Under the pieces are notes generated by a model. The model worked only from the letters and a program-made list of their open reading frames with translations. It searched no databases and was not told the origin of the DNA. Shown in pieces: positions 1 to 12,400 of a DNA stretch of 64,000 nucleotides (position 1 is its first letter; every line of letters starts with the position of its first letter). A program made the translations under genes and the position numbers. Source of the stretch: Anthopleura xanthogrammica (lineage: Eukaryota > Cnidaria > Anthozoa > Actiniaria > Actiniidae); NCBI GenBank assembly GCA_964019055.1, contig OZ025222.1:9568029-9632028 (forward strand), read 5' to 3'.

Positions 1-348
1 TTGTTTGGTATTTTTACCAAAGTAAATCTCTTTACCCAACACGAGAAAGTTGTCCTTTTCAGTAGTGCTAAATTTACCGGTCAACGAGACGGTTTTAGGT
101 CGTCGTAGAAGCGGTATACTTGATGTTCTGAGTATAGGCTTGGATTCAATTGCAGCACAACTTGATGGCCGTGTTCTTACCACATGCTCGAACTCTGAAG
201 AATCTTCTCTTAGAATACTTTTAGAATTTTTGTTAGACTTTGAAGGTAGTGAATGAAACGTTTTGGATCGTTTATGAAGCAATCTTCCACGATTGATATA
301 CTGTTGCCTATTACTCTCTCCTACCCCATCGTTCTCTTTAAGCTCCAT
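1..348 (-). CDS. Partial open reading frame running off the left edge, unrecognised protein
   Basis: On the minus strand a frame opens at an ATG at 348-346, just after an in-frame TGA a few codons upstream, and stays open for 116 codons to the window edge. It reads MELKENDGVGESNRQ at the start and ends near LGKEIYFGKNTKQ. The product is rich in Ser, Lys, Arg and Thr, has no signal peptide or membrane segment, and is not a family I recognise. The frame may be a first coding exon, because possible GT donors occur inside it, so its true end is unknown. A shorter plus-strand frame at 63-256 after a CAG acceptor overlaps it and is the competing reading. I prefer the minus strand for its length and normal-looking residue mix. 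Confidence 0.45.
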   Translation of the reverse strand, partial: MELKENDGVGESNRQQYINRGRLLHKRSKTFHSLPSKSNKNSKSILREDSSEFEHVVRTRPSSCAAIESKPILRTSSIPLLRRPKTVSLTGKFSTTEKDNFLVLGKEIYFGKNTKQ

Positions 349-966
349 ACTTAGAACTAAAAATCTCAGGTTTTCAAGAAATCATTCCTTAATCCAAATG
401 TATAAGTCTTTCCTTAAAGTAGAATTCACTAATGCTTTACTTCAGTATCCTGCTCCGTCTCAAGTTTCTAGAAAAGTTCAAATAGCACTAAGCCGTCAGT
501 CAACAAAACAGTGTCAAATTTACTTAAAGCGAGTCTGATAATCCATCATATGGAAAATTAGCATAGGATAAATAAAGAAACTTATTGTCCCACGATTTTT
601 TATTGAATTTAAATAACTCAAATAAAAGACCTCTAGAGCTAATCAAAAACTTTGATTCTTTGATTAATAGTAATTAAGAAGGTCATTTCTGATTGGTTGA
701 AATATAATCTACGTATTATTGGTTAATAGAAGGGGGTCCAGACTGACCTATTGTTGTTGTCGAGAACCTATTTTTTGTTATATATATTTTTGAATGGTGA
801 AGACGTCAACGCGCCATTAAGCGAGATAAACTTTATTCTTTAAGTGAATACCTTTTTGTCTTTCATATGACAAAAGATTCTGTTATGACGCCTTCAAATG
901 ACGGGTTCTTTTGTATTCAATTATTGTTTGTAGGCACGCTAAGATGAACGCAAAATAATTCCGTTT
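349..966. other. Intergenic, AT-rich, no feature recognised
   Basis: Nothing here reads as coding on either strand beyond short chance frames. It would be the 5' flank of the minus-strand ORF. No clear promoter element was identified. Confidence 0.5.
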
Positions 967-1112
967 TTAAGGGGAGTATTATGGATGGTGGTTTACCGCC
1001 CGCCTCTCATTACCGCTCGTTTAGATCATATGTGCTGTTCTCTCCCTTGCCACGAGGGTTTTTCTCCAGGTTCTCTGGTTTTCCTCCCTCCATAAAAATC
1101 AACATGTGACAT
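967..1112 (+). repeat. Degenerate tRNA-derived SINE, family 1
   Basis: It starts with GGGGAGTATTA followed by a damaged Pol III-like head (GGTGGTTTACCGCC, CGCCTCTCA). It continues into the family body, CTCTCCCTTGCCACGAGGG then CTCCAGGTTCTCTGG. The same head and body occur inverted at 6190-6398, and the body recurs at 9.2, 28.1 and 52.7 kb. Confidence 0.6.
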
Positions 1113-1159
1113 TTGAAGTGAGAGTTGTTCATGAAAGTATGCTAAAGTAGCACACTAGT

Positions 1160-1475
1160 ATTCCTTCCCTGCTTGCTTCCCTGCTTGCTTCCTTGCTTCC
1201 TATATTCCTTGCTTCCTTGCTTCTTTGCTTCCTTGCTTCCTTGCTTCCTTGCTTCTTTGCTTCCTTGCTCCTTGCTTCCTTGCTTCCTTGCTTCCTTGCT
1301 TCCTTGCTTCCTTGCTTCCTTGCTTCCTTGCTTCCTTGCTTCCTTGCTTCCTTGCTTCCTTGCTTCCTTGCTTCCTTGCTTCCTTGCTTCCTTGCTTCCT
1401 TGCTTCCTTGCTTCCTTGCTTCCAGTTTTTCCTTGCTTGCTTCCTTTCTTCCTTGCAAGCTAGCTTGCTTGCTAC
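1160..1475. repeat. (CCTTGCTT)n microsatellite
   Basis: An octamer TTGCTTCC is repeated with little variation. The long frames across it on both strands (poly Leu-Pro-Cys-Phe, or Lys-Gln-Gly-Ser) are artefacts of the repeat, not genes. Confidence 0.9.
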
Positions 1476-1639
1476 CTTTCTTAATTCTTGTTTGCTGTAT
1501 CTGCGACAACCAATTACAACTCGAACAAGAATGTTGTCTCAGTAATTACTTAACAACAAATCATCTTTATTTAATTATCTGATTAAACTCAGTAAGTGTG
1601 TGTGAGCAGTCTTTGAAAGCACCTGTAGTAGCTAAGATA

Positions 1640-1815
1640 CTTAATCTTGAGATCAAACCAGAACTGTTACGTCAGTATAGCTGAGATCATCTCAGAGGCT
1701 GGTTCTCACGTCTGAGGCCTCGCGTTCGATTCACCAATACATGTGAGCAAAGTTTGTTAGGTCTCTAAGGATTTTTCTCTGGATTTTCCGGTTTTCCTTC
1801 TGCAAAACCTAACAC
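1640..1815 (+). repeat. tRNA-derived SINE-like element
   Basis: A Pol III B-box-like segment GCGTTCGATTCACC lies at 1722-1735 with a plausible A-box region (ATAGCTGAGATCATC) about 50 bases before it. A body ending TTTTTCTCTGGATTTTCCGG follows, related to the other SINE bodies in the window. It is followed by one diverged unit of the 57-bp satellite (about 1816-1890). Confidence 0.6.
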
Positions 1816-1994
1816 GCTAAATTCCACTCGATCTGTGAGTTAGCCTTACCCTGCATAACTTATATTAGATCAGCCCAGAAGTTGTTGCAGGGTTAGATAC
1901 TTTTGTTTAAACAAGTTTATTTTTACCGGGAAGGAGTTTGAGTCGCTTGAGACACTTCCAAACCTATTGCAACTTATTATCTTCGTTATCATTA

Positions 1995-2165
1995 GATGGT
2001 GGAGTGGATAAATGGATGGACGGATGGATGAATGGGAGGATAAATGGGAAGATGGATGGGTGGATGGATGGATGGATAGATTGATGGATAGATGATGAAC
2101 GGACGGACGGACGGACGACAAGATGAATAGTTGGGTAGATGGATGGAAAGAATGAATGGATGAAG
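1995..2165. repeat. Degenerate (GGAT)n/(GGAC)n microsatellite
   Basis: Interrupted GGAT, GAAT and GGAC tetramers. The flanking stretch up to 2737 shows nothing else that I can name. Confidence 0.8.
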
Positions 2166-2737
2166 ATATAAAATAATCTAAAGGCCAACGTGAAGAAGGA
2201 AACAACGGAAAAATCTATGTACAATGTATCTACAATCAAAGAATTCTTCTCTCCAGTGACCAAACGTGCCACGTCACTTTACATGTTTATCTTTCATTAG
2301 TGTATTTACATTCAACTAACGAGTTGCAGCATAGCAACCTCTAAAGGTACTTCAAGGAATGTAAAAAACAGGTCGATACCATGGCAACCGTGCACAGCTC
2401 TCTGGCTGCATTTATTACCAGCCAGGACACATCCTGCCATCATTGTACCATATATCAGATTTCTGTGCCAGATTAATTCATTAAGATACAATATATAACA
2501 GGTTTGTTCGTTGTGTTTTGCACAGATGAACTGCTGGATCAGGATCAAAGCACACTCATCTGAAGCAGTATGGTTGGAGGTATGTGTTAAAGTGTGTGTG
2601 GTTATGCAGAGTTCTTTTTTCTTTTTCTAGTTATTGATATAATTTAGTTTAAAAATTAGCGCGTTTTTGCAAACAATGAATAAATAAGGTAATAAATAAA
2701 TGAAAAAGTGGTTGGATGAATGAATGAATAATTAAGG

Positions 2738-2876
2738 AATAAAAAACAGTTTTCCGTGTATTATACTCTGATAAAGACACGCGGGATGTGGAGAGAACAC
2801 GAGAGAAGCGTAGGAAACCACGACGCGTAGCAAGTGTCTTTATCAGAGTATAATACACGGAAAACTGTTTTTTATT
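2738..2876. mobile_element. Palindromic MITE-like element
   Basis: Near-perfect inverted arms of about 40 bases (AACAGTTTTCCGTGTATTAT...AAAGACAC) surround a 50-base centre. Such a foldback is typical of non-autonomous DNA transposons. No transposase is present. Confidence 0.75.
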
Positions 2877-3011
2877 GCTTTTATAAAATAACTAACTTTT
2901 CGAGAGAGAAAAAAAATGACGTGAGCATGTATTATGCTCTCATAAAACATGGCTTTTTGACCAATCAGAGCGCGCGTAATATCAAAGTTATTTTATAAAT
3001 GTATATCATGG

Positions 3012-3250
3012 ATTTGAAGGAAGGAAGAATGGAAGGAAGGATGGAAGGAAGGAAGGAAGGAAGGATGGAAAGAAGGAAGGATGGATTGATGGAAGGAAGG
3101 ATAGAAGGAAGGAAGGAAGGATAGAAGGAAGGAAGGAAGGATAGAAGGAAGGAAGGAAGGAATGAAAGAAAGATATATAGACGGAGGGAAAAAAGAGAGG
3201 ACGAAGGGATGGAAGGTCGGATGACTTGAAGGACGGACGGATAGATGTAA
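3012..3250. repeat. (GGAA)n/(GGAT)n microsatellite
   Basis: GGAAGGAAGGAT tracts, degrading to GGAC/GGAG near 3240. Overlapping long frames on the minus strand are repeat artefacts. Confidence 0.85.
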
Positions 3251-3396
3251 GGAAGCACTAATTCTAATAAAAGCAGTGCTTGCATGGAAAACCGCATACC
3301 AACTGAATTGAATGATGGAAGGATGGATAAACGTGTTCATTTGATTCTCACTAGTGTTACTAAGAACTCTACTTATCTCTATTTTTCTTAACACAG

Positions 3397-3465
3397 AAAA
3401 TAAAGAACTCGTCGTAATGTTGCTGTTGCTTCTGGTCGCACTCTCAGCGCTGGGATCAATTGAAG
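3397..3465 (+). CDS. Gene A signal-peptide exon
   Basis: After the acceptor ACACAG a 20-base leader precedes ATG at 3417. The peptide [17 protein letters not shown] is a classical hydrophobic signal sequence. The exon ends in phase 1 at the donor G|GTAAGA, exactly like the signal exons at 40.0 and 50.8 kb. An upstream 5' UTR exon is implied but not identified. Confidence 0.6.
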
Positions 3466-6400
3466 GTAAGATCTATAAACTTTCAAAAATTAATTGGACA
3501 TTATCTTTCTCACTCCGTAATATATAGCTCTTATTAACCGAGTTTGAGGTCCGTACCGTAAGTTACGGACCGCAAATTGACCAATCATAGCGCGTGAAAT
3601 TACCTTGCCATATAGTAAAGATATTTATACCCCTCCCCTCCCCTCGTTAAATATCAAGCCAACTTTTTTACCCATGTCATTCTCTTCGTACCGAGATTAC
3701 TGCACGAGCGCAAAGAATAAGTTGTTGCAAAATTCAGCCGAAATCGTTTTTGAAAACTGCATTTCTAGTAGTAGCAATATTATACCAATAAAAAATTTTT
3801 TTTTCACTTTATAACGCTTTTCTGAAATTCAGGCACTTTAAAGCGCTGTCCATTAAAGTTCCAGCTTACTGTCTGAGTTGCTATTTTAGGCGATCACATT
3901 AGAAACCACATTTACGGTATTTTCTGTGATGATCAAACTACACCGATATCAGTCTCGTTATTTAATTCAAGGCACCCGATCACTCTATTTCTAATATTCC
4001 TAAATTCCAGCCAGGATCGATTCATGCATGGCTCATCGTAATCTAAAGCTGCACGTCTCTGAATTTTAAATTTGAAACAGACGTTTTGATCTAAACATAT
4101 AAAATATCTTGCTAAATTTTAAGGTTGTATCTTGTTGAAGTTCAAAACGTCTATATGCATGGTTCCTAACTGATAAAATTTGCCATATTAATTCAGCTTC
4201 ATAGGTTATTTTCACTGAAAATTGTACAATACTGCTTAGACAAACACTTTGAAAATCCACAGACCTTCACTGGAATACGTGACTGATATTCCACACAAAA
4301 TCGAGGCTAACCCTGAGCAACAGAGAACTTGAAATTGAATTATTTCTCCGTGTGAGCTGAAATAAGTACATATCCATATACATTAAAAAAATAATTAACG
4401 ATAGTAGACGAATTCAGCACATAAACTAACTGGTTTCCTCTTTGGCCCACACACACCAAAAAAATCGAACAAGATCGAACGATCGATAGTGGGCGTGAGC
4501 CACCTTAATTTTCCTCTAAAGTCAGCAGACGTAAGTAGGTATATGTAATACCTATAATTTGATTCAATCATTTTACTAAACTATTTCTAATGGAAGCTTT
4601 TCCTTTCGTTTAAATAATTAAAACATTTCTTATTTTTAAACCTCTTACACAAAAATAAACCTCTGGGGTAATCCTACAGAAGACTGAAGACTGAAGAAAC
4701 CAATTTAATGCTCAAAGTCTTGAGAATCATTAATAAATAAATGAATTACATTTTTTTGCTCTAAAAACCTTCGCCATTGATGATGTAATATTTTTATTAG
4801 TTTACTTTGCGTTAAATTTTGCGTCATTGGTGAGAACTGACCATCTTGAATCAAGCTTAAAATTCAAAATATTGCCCAAAAAAAACCTCTAAAAGAATTA
4901 TTTAACTTTACCATTCTGAGGTGGACGAAAGCCTTACAGGTATAGCATCAAATTATATCATGTAAGAACTTTGGGATTTCGAATCTGATGCACTAAGAAT
5001 TAAATTATTATTATTATTACAACGGAAGCGATAGATCGAATTAGAATTTAGAAGTTTATTTTTGTGGAGGGAGGAAAACAGAAGTACCCGGAGAAAAACC
5101 CTCGAAGCACAGGAGAGAACCAACAAACAACTCTACTCAAATACAACACCGAGCCCAGCGGCACTCGAACCCGGGTCGCCTTGGTGATAGGCGAACTCTC
5201 TTAAGGCTATAGCGACCGAGCTTCCCTAATTTGCATATTCGATATTATAGAAAATGGTTACATTATTGTTACATGTTTCAGCTCCATTATAAGTTTCTGA
5301 TTGTAGGTGTAGTAAAAAACAGGAATTAAAGAGGTCTATATGGCGTGGGTGGTGTTCGTTTACTATACGGCCTGTTAGTATAAAGTGTAGGATATGAGTG
5401 GGCGGCCGCATCAGCTACATTTCTTCTCCAGGGAACGCAAAATTTCCAAGCCCCACGCACACACTTTCTGTCTTTAGTCATACATTCTACTCTAGTATAT
5501 AAACCCCTTGCACGTGACGTCAAAGCAGCTCAATTTGGAGGACAAAACAATAGAATTATAATCTTCTGAGAATTGGAACCTATTTTTTGTGCTCTAAACT
5601 GAGCTGCATTCCGAAGTGCTGCAAGAGATCTAGATGTATTATGTCGAATGTAGCCCTCATCCCACCTGCTAAAGATGCTCTTTGATATTTGTATAGCCTC
5701 ATCTACAGATTACTCATTAATAATAATCCGTGTAGCTTCAGCTTTGAATACTTTTAAAGCAGAGCACTGATGGAGAGGGGGGTAAAGTACGCATCGTCGG
5801 CTTCCATTGATAGCAGTTGAATTTCAACTGAAGGAACTACCATGTTAGATATAGGTAATTTACCTTTTAACAATATATTATTCAAAGTTAGGTAGGTATA
5901 AGGAAATGTGGGAGATGTGTTTTAATTTATTTATTTTTTCCTTTGGGGAATAAATATCTTGTTTTGCGAAAGAGTTGTATTGCTTTTGTCCTCCAACATG
6001 CCGAACTGCCCTAAGATCATTATTAGTTGATATAACACTACCAATAGGAAACATGGTTAGTGTAGGACACATAAAGCCAATCAAAGTATACCCAAAAAAA
6101 CTTGCCATCGCTTATAACCACCGCAAATACAGGAGTGGCGCAGCTCAACGGGGTCGAACTGAAAGCACGAGAAGGCGCCTCTGGCAGCCGCTATACTGTC
6201 CATGACCCCGGAACACAGCTCTAACCAGTTTGAATTAGTAAAGGTTGGTTTGAGAGGAGGGAGGAAAGCCGGAAAAACCCTTGGAGTCAGAAAGAGACCA
6301 ACCAACTCGGCTCACATGGGGAGACCGGGAATCGAACTCCGGACCTCAGAGGTGAGAGGCGAGCGTTTTACCACAACGCCATCCTGACTAATACTCCCCT

Positions 6401-9400
6401 AATCTCTGCACAAGTAGAAATATTGACTTACTTCTGTCCTCAAAAAAAAATTTGCCAACCCTCCTAGAGGACATTACACCGGCTATAGGACATAACACCG
6501 GCTATAGGACATTACACTTGCTATAGGACATAACACCGGCTATAGGACATAACAGCGGCTATAAGACATTACACCGGCTATAGGACATTACACCGGCTAT
6601 AGGACATTACACCGGCTATAGGACATTACACTGGCTATAGGACATAACACCGGCTATAGGACATAACACCGGTTATAGGACATTACACCGGCTATAGGAC
6701 ATTACACCGGCTATAGGACATTACACCGGCTATAGGACATAACACCGGCTATAGGACATAACACCGGCTATAAGACATAACACCGGCTATAGGACATTAC
6801 ACCAGCTAAAGGAGACATATCTGTAGAACACATTACAAGGCGTAATAAAGGTAGACAAGCCACAGCAGGTGCACAATCAAATGTCATTAAAGAACGTATG
6901 ACGTTGATCACTGAAGACAAAGTTTTCTGACCTGCTTGACTCTAATAAGCTTTTAAGGATCATTTTAAGACACATATTTCCTTTAATATTCTTAAGTTCG
7001 CATTAGACAAATTTACTCTTTGAATCCTGTTCAAATCTTCAGCAGGTGTTATCCCTCAAGCGAGAAATTAAACCAAAAATGCCCATCACAGAGAAAAATC
7101 ATTTTAAAATATTTTTTTTTTAAATATAGAAAATGTTCAACATTTGCCGACATTTCAGTTCCTGGATCGGTTGTGCAGCAGAATTTTTTAGCAGATGTAT
7201 ATTTTGTGTTCCCTCAAGGGGCCAAGATAGCTATCACCGGTTGGAAATCATTCGAAATTAAATTTTGTTCAAAAATACATGGATTGAAACCGTTCAACAT
7301 TTGTGGACATTTCAGTCTTGCACTGAATCAACTTTTGCCATCAAAATTAACAGATGTATTTTGTGTTCCCTCGAGGTACTATACCAAGATCACCATCACT
7401 GGTTGAAAATTATCCAAAAACAAATTTTGTTAAAAAATAAATTGTTCAACGTTTGCGGACAGTTTAGCTACCGAAATAATTTTTCCATCAGAATTTTTTA
7501 GCAGATGTATTCAGTGTTCCCTCGATCATCCCTGGCCGTAAAATATTTCGGAACTGGATTTTTCTTCAAAAAAAAAATATTTTCCTTAATAGGTTTTTGC
7601 ACCAAAATATCTAACAGGTGTATTGTTTTTGCCCTCGAGAAACCAAGATGGTGGTCATCGATTAAAAATTATTTGAAACTTAGTTGGCCGGATTTTAAAA
7701 ATATATTTATTTGGTGCATATAAATGAGAATGAACAGAAATACAAGAAGATTTGTCATTTTTTTAATTTGAGAATATTTCTTCTAAACTTCTAAACTAAG
7801 TAATACGTCTAGATCCAGTTGATTTTGCTGTTGATGGCCTTTGGAGAAAGGCCGAAATATTCTCAAATTAAAAAATGACAAATCTTCTCTGTTTCTGTTC
7901 ATTATTACAAGAAATATTTTTAAGATTTTCATTGCATGCGTTTTTCTTGATATTTTAGTTGCGACGTAATGAATCCTTCTCAAGATTATCTTGAATTTCA
8001 GGCTAAATGCAAATACAAAAGAAAAATGCCACAAATTCTATCGACAAATTTGTGTGTGTGTGTTTGTTTAGTGTTAACCTCGTCCAGGATAAGTTTGAGA
8101 AGGGTCAATGGTACTCAACAAGCTATAGAAATATAACAAAACCACTCGAATGGTACTTCAGAAAAACCGAGCCATTTTATACATTTTTGAATTCTCTTTG
8201 TGTTAAAAGATGGCCACAAGTATTGACGCTTGTTATCGAAGGCGCTAAAGTTAAATAACATTGCGACATTATAATTCATGAATTCTAAAAATACAGCTTA
8301 TGTTGTACCTATTTAACTCTTATTGTCCCAAACATAAAAACTACATTAGCTGATCTCTCTGAAATTTATCGCCAGGCCAGATATTTTGTGTGCTAAATTT
8401 TTACTAAACTGAAAATTCTAAAAATATTATAAATAAAAAATTAGAAACAAAGGAAAAAATATATAAAAATCTTTAGATGTCTTTTTCTTTAAATTTTTTT
8501 CTAGTTTTATTATAAAAATTATTTTGTCATAAAAATTTTTGCTAATAGATTTTTGCATAAAAAATTTTTGCTATAAAATGTTTGCAATAAACATTTTAGC
8601 TAAAAACATTTTTGCTCTAAAAATTAAACATAAATTGTTTTAGTTAAATTCTTCATTTATTTTTTATTATTCAATCTATATTTTAATTTTTTACAAAATG
8701 GTGAATATTTTCATATTTTTATTTAATTTTTTCAATAAATTTTTAATTTTTTATGTATTTTTGAACGCCAAAGATTTTTTTTTTGGATAACTAGCTTGTT
8801 GATGGTTCAGTCAATTCATTTGTTTATATTTGACCTTTCTTAAGTTATTTAACTCTTGAACCCCCGTTGATAATAACCTTGTTCTCTGACTCTGATCTAC
8901 GATAATTTCCTTCAGCTGAAAAAAACTTGAAAAACCCTTTAAATTTTTATCTTCATCCTAGCAAATCGTATCGGGATTTTTTTTCCTGCGGCTTAACTAG
9001 TCTTGAGTTCTTTCAGACATTTTTTTATGTTCGAATAATTTTTTTTGTTTCCATAATACTCATTTCACAAGGCTTACTAAGAGGTTCGACTTACTTTAAG
9101 TATTTTATTGATTTTTGAGACAATCGCGCCCACTTTCACTTAAGGATTCTACAGCTACATTCAATATCCTCTACCCTCAACTCACATGTTGAGGGAGGAA
9201 AACCAGAGAACCTGGAGAAAATCCCTCGTGGCAAGGGAGAGAACAACACATCAAACAAACTCAAATCACATGTTAATTTGTATGGAGGGAGGAAAACAGG
9301 AGCACCCAGAGAAAAACTCTCGTTGAAAAGGAGAGAACAACACATCAAACAATTTCTATTCACATACGTCGATATTTGCGTTTGTAATCCACCCAGTTTT

Positions 9401-12400
9401 TTCAGGCTGGTGATTGAAGGGAGGGTATCGGCAAGCTAAATTCCTGAGAAAAAAATTTGGAAGCCGCTGTTAGTATTGATAACTAGCTACACAAAATGAA
9501 AAAAAACGTAACCAAGCGTGCGTTACACAATGATATGACAATGGAGATGATTTGCAATTATTAAGTCTTTGTAGCATCCTGGTTGCAAACACCATAACGT
9601 TTCTGGCCTATTTTAGAATACAACACCCTTGCTTTACCTATTTTAATCACAAAAGCAGTGAAAAGTGTACGTGCTTCTCGATTAATCCTTCTTTAAGCAA
9701 AAAAATGAGTCACCTTGGTTTCCTGAAAGCCAAAACAAACGCACCGGTCCCATTACAGCCCTTGAGAAAATACGTTTTTTTTCTCGTTTGAAATTTCATT
9801 CACCTAAAAAAATTTACTTCAATTTTAGTTTTTTTTCTCCTCTGCTTGCCATAGAAGTATAACAATAGCATGTTGAAAACAGTAGCACTTTTAATCGAAA
9901 TGCTTATGAGTAAGTACAAAGAAATGTTTTTCTTTGAGCAGTTTTATTGTTACGCTATATTGAGCAAACACTGACGCCCTTTTGAGTTGTGTGTCATCTA
10001 TCGCGTCGGGGCATAGACAGTTAATTCCTGTTCAAACTAGAAGCATTTTCGCTTTCATTTTTTACACCTGTTTCGACTAATAAACCAAACATAACTAATG
10101 TCAAAGTTTGTTCTGGAACTTTATTTAAATCTTAAGAAATTTTAATTAGGCTTTTATGGGGGAATTTAGAATTGAGTTGGTCTATGACTCAACTTAATTG
10201 AATTTTAACGTGAATTTTTAAGCTATAAATTGATCGGGGAGAATTGGACTTTTCCACTTATTTCATCTTCGAGGGAGACGCTGAGAAGATCACTTGGTCT
10301 GTCAAGTTAGGACAAGAGAATGGATAAAAAAATTGTAGTTTCTGTGTTGGTGGTTTTGGTGCTTTTTTCGGTGTTGGGTTACAACGAAGCGCTGAGCACT
10401 GGTCTTCTCTTGAAGCATGGACGAAAGAGAGCGCTTGGTCCCTTAGAATACAAGGTAAGAGAGAAGCTACATTATTTTGATGTACATTTATCTCTTCTGT
10501 TGTTTATGTCAATTTATAAATATTATAGTTCCTCACCGGAATCTCCGGTTTTTCTCAATTCGATCCAGCGAGTTAGTTGTGCGCTGGCTTTCATCCTTTT
10601 TTCATTTCTTCTTTTTGCCATTCTTTCATTTCCGCATTCTTTTCTTTTTATCTAATAATTTTCTTCCTTCTTTTCTGTCTTTCTTTATCTCTTAGTAATT
10701 TTTAGTATTCGCCCCTGTATTTCCCCTACTTTCTAAATTTCTCTCTCTTTCTCTATGCCATACCAGTTTCTTATTTTCTTTCTTTTTCTTCAGTTTTCTT
10801 ACAAAAAAATTCAGTTTAAGCAAATAATTTCGATGCTCGAAATAATTTTCATAAAAAACTATCGAAAAATATTTTACAATTTGAACGCATCTGGTACCAG
10901 AACCTTTACACCAGCTTGTCTAACTTCTACATAATTGTCAAAAGAATTACCCAGGATAAAAACAAATATCTGAAATAATCTAACACCTCGAAAATTGTTT
11001 CGAAAGTCTGCACAATAGAAACAGAGAATAGGAATTCAAACATTCAATTGAGCTTACAATATTCGAGTTACTTCTAGCAGAACAGTTTGAGCTTACTGCC
11101 GGTTAGTTCAAAAACAAATTATAACACGGAATCAGCTTAGAACACGAACAAAAGAAGAAAAAAACAAACAGGAATAAAAAAAGGAAGCACATTCACACTC
11201 ACAAACACGAAAATAGAAAAAAAACCACTAGAAAATAAATTTCTTTCCGTTGCTAAAAAAAAAAAGTCTAGAAGCATTAAAATATTCTGTTACTCGGTAA
11301 AAGGTATAAGAAAAAAAATGTTTTTTTTTCTTCAATCCTTACTTCTTTAACTATATTTCTCTCTCTCTCGTCATTTTTTCATTCAATTTCTCCAAAATTG
11401 GTTGACAAACCGCTTTTTTTGATGACATAAAACGCCAAAAGTTTAAAGTTCCTAAATGGCTCATTTGCATTGATCGTCGAACAATAACAAATTAGCCGAC
11501 ATGAAAGAAGAAAATTGCTTCTGAGATCATTAAGAACATGTTTTGTAACGCATGGGGGATTTTAATGTTCCCCAAAAAAGTTAAGGTCTTATTTATACTA
11601 ATGCGTTCCAATGTGAGAAGACATAACACGCTAAATTCTAATTCGCTCTGTGAGTTAGCCATGCCCTGACTTAGATCAGCCCAGAGGTTGTTTCAGGGTT
11701 CGATCTGTGAGTTAGCCATGCTCTGACTTAGATCAGCCCAGAGGTTGTTTCAGGGTTCTATCTGTGAGTTAGCCTTGCCCTGACTTAGATCAGCCCAGAG
11801 GTTGTTTCAGGGTTCTATCTGTGAGTTAGCCATGCCCTGACTTAGATCAGCCCAGAGGTTGTTTCAGGGTTCTATCTGTGAGTTAGCCTTGCCCTGACTT
11901 AGATCAGCCCAGAGGTTGTTTCAGGGTTCTATCTGTGAGTTAGCCATGCTCTGACTTAGATCAGCCCAGAGGTTGTTTCAGGGTTCAATCTGTGAGTTAG
12001 CCATGCCCTGACTTAGATCAGCCCAGAGGTTGTTTCAGGGTTCAATCTGTGAGTTAGCCATGCCCTGACTTAGATCAGCCCAGAGGTTGTTTCAGGGTTC
12101 GATCTGTGAGTTAGCCATGCCCTGACTTAGATCAGCCCAGAGGTTGTTTCAGGGTTCTATCTGTGAGTTAGCCTTGCCCTGACTTAGATCAGCCCAGAGG
12201 TTGTTTCAGGGTTCTATCTGTGAGTTAGCCATGCCCTGACTTAGATCAGCCCAGAGGTTGTTTCAGGGTTCTATCTGTGAGTTAGCCTTGCCCTGACTTA
12301 GATCAGCCCAGAGGTTGTTTCAGGGTTCTATCTGTGAGTTAGCCATGCTCTGACTTAGATCAGCCCAGAGGTTGTTTCAGGGTTCTATCTGTGAGTTAGC

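Noticed and set aside
63..256. Plus-strand 64-codon frame after a TTTTCAG acceptor
   Set aside because: Overlaps a longer minus-strand frame with better residue composition; kept only as an alternative.
293..538. 81-codon plus-strand frame
   Set aside because: No splice or promoter context, and its 5' part overlaps the minus-strand frame.
1129..1582. Long overlapping frames of Leu-Pro-Cys-Phe and Lys-Gln-Gly-Ser
   Set aside because: They arise from the (CCTTGCTT)n octamer, whose length is not a multiple of three; no splice context or codon signal.
6190..6398. A functional tRNA gene
   Set aside because: A- and B-box-like segments are present, but no cloverleaf is apparent and the sequence continues into a repeated SINE body.
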